Positions 63,053 to 64,000 of a stretch of DNA of 64,000 nucleotides are shown here, piece by piece (within the stretch, counting starts at the first letter, position 1; the number at the start of each line of letters is the position of its first letter). Both the position numbers and the translations under genes were made by a program. The DNA comes from Campylobacteraceae bacterium. Its GTDB lineage: Bacteria; Campylobacterota; Campylobacteria; Campylobacterales; Campylobacteraceae. Under the pieces are notes generated by a model that was not told the DNA's origin, did not search any database, and was given only the letters and a program-made list of their open reading frames with translations. The stretch lies in NCBI GenBank assembly GCA_031268335.1, contig JAIRXG010000002.1, positions 1 to 64,000 on the forward strand, given 5' to 3'.

Positions 63053-63420
63053 TAAAACAAGAGGGTTATAATTATGCGTTCAATGCCGATGCTTGCACAT
63101 CTTGCGGCGGCAAATGTTGTATAGGTGAGAGCGGATATATTTGGGTTAGCGAGGAAGAAATTTTGATTTTTATTAAATTTTTAAATGTAAAAAGGGAGGA
63201 ATTTATACTACAATATCTGCAAAGAATAAATTCTTACTTTTCTTTGAAAGAGGTGAAATTTGGAGATGGTTATGCATGTATCTTTTTTGACGAGAAGATA
63301 ATGGGTTGCGGGGTATACGATATCAGACCAAATCAATGCCGTACATTTCCGTTTTGGGACTATTTCAAAAATCACAAAAAAGAGTTGGAGGATGAATGTA
63401 TAGGTATTTTGCCATCATAA
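63043..63420 (+). CDS. YkgJ-family cysteine-cluster protein
   Basis: 125 residues. Cysteines sit in the YkgJ pattern: CTSCGGKCC near the N-terminus, then CGVYDIRPNQCRTFPFW. They probably bind zinc or an Fe-S cluster; the function is unknown. The start TTG 63043 has AGGAG 7-8 nt upstream and lies inside the end of the methyltransferase gene. The stop overlaps the TPR gene start. Confidence 0.8.
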   Translation: MGIIKQEGYNYAFNADACTSCGGKCCIGESGYIWVSEEEILIFIKFLNVKREEFILQYLQRINSYFSLKEVKFGDGYACIFFDEKIMGCGVYDIRPNQCRTFPFWDYFKNHKKELEDECIGILPS

Positions 63421-64000
63421 TTTTAAGCATGTTATATACATGTGGAGCGGCTAATGAAACAAATATTTCAAAAAGCAGCCCCTCGATAAATGAAAATTTG
63501 CTTATCTTGCAAGCTTTAGATGCTCAGCAATATGGTAGATTTGCCGATTCGGCTTTGCTTTTCAAAAAACTTTATGAAAGAAGCAAACAAGAGGAGTATT
63601 TGAAAAATTCTATAAGACTTTTTTTAATGACAAATAATATTAGTATGGTTGATAACTTAATACAAAAAGGGTTTAAAAATTATCCGCAAGATTTTGAATA
63701 CGAACGTTTCAACGTAGCCAAATTACTTAAAGAAAACAACATAACTGCGGCGCAAAAAGTATCATTGGCGCTTTTGGAAAAAGAGAGAAATGAGCAAAAT
63801 CTAAAACTTGTCGGTACGATTTTTCTCTACATGCAAGATTATAATTCGTCTTTGAACTATTTTAACGAGGCATACGCTATTTCTAAAAACGAACAATTGC
63901 TTGTTCAAATTGCGGATATAGAATTAAAACTCGGCAGAACAAACGAAGCGATTTCGCAACTTGAAACTTACGCGCGGATGAATGGTTGCAGTGTCGGCGT
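63396..64000 (+). CDS. TPR-containing exported protein (partial, runs off the window)
   Basis: At least 201 residues. ATG 63396 has GGAGG 4 nt upstream and overlaps the YkgJ stop by 25 bp. The N-terminal hydrophobic segment YFAIIILSMLYTCGA is a signal peptide, possibly with a lipobox-like Cys. Helical repeats follow in TPR style (RFADSALLFKKLYERS, NSSLNYFNEAYAISKNEQLL, QIADIELKLGRTNEAISQLE). Such proteins are common in Campylobacterota after trmN6/YkgJ-type genes; the role is unknown. Confidence 0.75.
   Translation, partial: MYRYFAIIILSMLYTCGAANETNISKSSPSINENLLILQALDAQQYGRFADSALLFKKLYERSKQEEYLKNSIRLFLMTNNISMVDNLIQKGFKNYPQDFEYERFNVAKLLKENNITAAQKVSLALLEKERNEQNLKLVGTIFLYMQDYNSSLNYFNEAYAISKNEQLLVQIADIELKLGRTNEAISQLETYARMNGCSVG

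Noticed and set aside
1-64000. CRISPR arrays, tRNA or rRNA genes, insertion sequences
   Set aside because: No regularly spaced repeats, cloverleaf-like intergenic segments, rRNA-like stretches or transposase motifs were seen by eye. A dedicated search could still find a diverged tRNA.

Overview
The window is an AT-rich piece of a Campylobacterota (epsilonproteobacterial) chromosome. The evidence is gene order as well as protein similarity. The blocks cysS–murJ–(coiled-coil protein)–ruvA–ddl–Phd-like–hydrolase–murF, pyrD–M16 protease–dapA–enoyl reductase, argG–rplI–hslV–hslU–era, and acpS beside capsule genes all match the known order in Campylobacter and Helicobacter. TTG start codons are common. 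I cannot name the species. I saw no rRNA, tRNA, CRISPR array or insertion sequence.

Layout. 1-120: end of acpS. 215-4937: a surface-polysaccharide (capsule) locus read leftward, with two genes that each contain a homopolymeric G/C tract. A C9 tract lies inside an SGNH-hydrolase/nucleotidyltransferase fusion. A G15 tract lies inside a KpsC-like gene, which is out of frame as sequenced. 4938-5982: about 1 kb with no intact gene. 5983-10784: a compact leftward operon that looks like a ferrosome (fez) cluster. It has an HMA2-like protein, a ferritin-like protein, four small membrane proteins plus a 26-residue one, an atypical P1B-type ATPase, a Fur-box-like site and a Fur-family regulator. 10890-11076: a decayed partial copy of pgsA. 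11205-13052: an alkylsulfatase. 13259-22478: rightward metH, a BtuB-like receptor, a small membrane protein, a Bcr/CflA transporter, corA and bioB. 22941-26367: an iron-uptake pair with Fur-box-like sites between a PepSY membrane protein and a TonB-dependent receptor that carries one in-frame stop.

27563-36974 is a leftward housekeeping block: yggS, rseP, pgsA, a FabL-like reductase, dapA, an M16 protease, pyrD, cysS and murJ. 37123-42122 reads rightward for recombination and cell wall (ruvA, ddl, murF). 42152-46273 holds an SPL-type radical SAM gene and ackA/pta. 46457-55244 is an eight-gene operon in MSHA order (I-J-K-L-M-N-E-G), i.e. a type IV pilus/type II secretion-like or DNA-uptake machine without pilins in the window. 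55319-59768 is argG–rplI–hslVU–era. 59916 to the end holds a lipoprotein, an acetate permease, a flavoprotein, a TrmN6-like methyltransferase, a cysteine-cluster protein and the start of a TPR protein.

Themes. Iron handling appears twice: the possible ferrosome cluster and the uptake pair, both with Fur-like sites. Acetate handling links ackA/pta with the SatP-type permease. B12 links metH with the neighbouring receptor. Two signals cross the whole window: a palindromic octamer TACATGTA found about 31 times, and signs of ongoing variation or decay (homopolymer frameshift, nonsense codon, partial pgsA copy). The best candidate for a noteworthy system is the ferrosome-like operon; next are the contingency tracts in the capsule genes.
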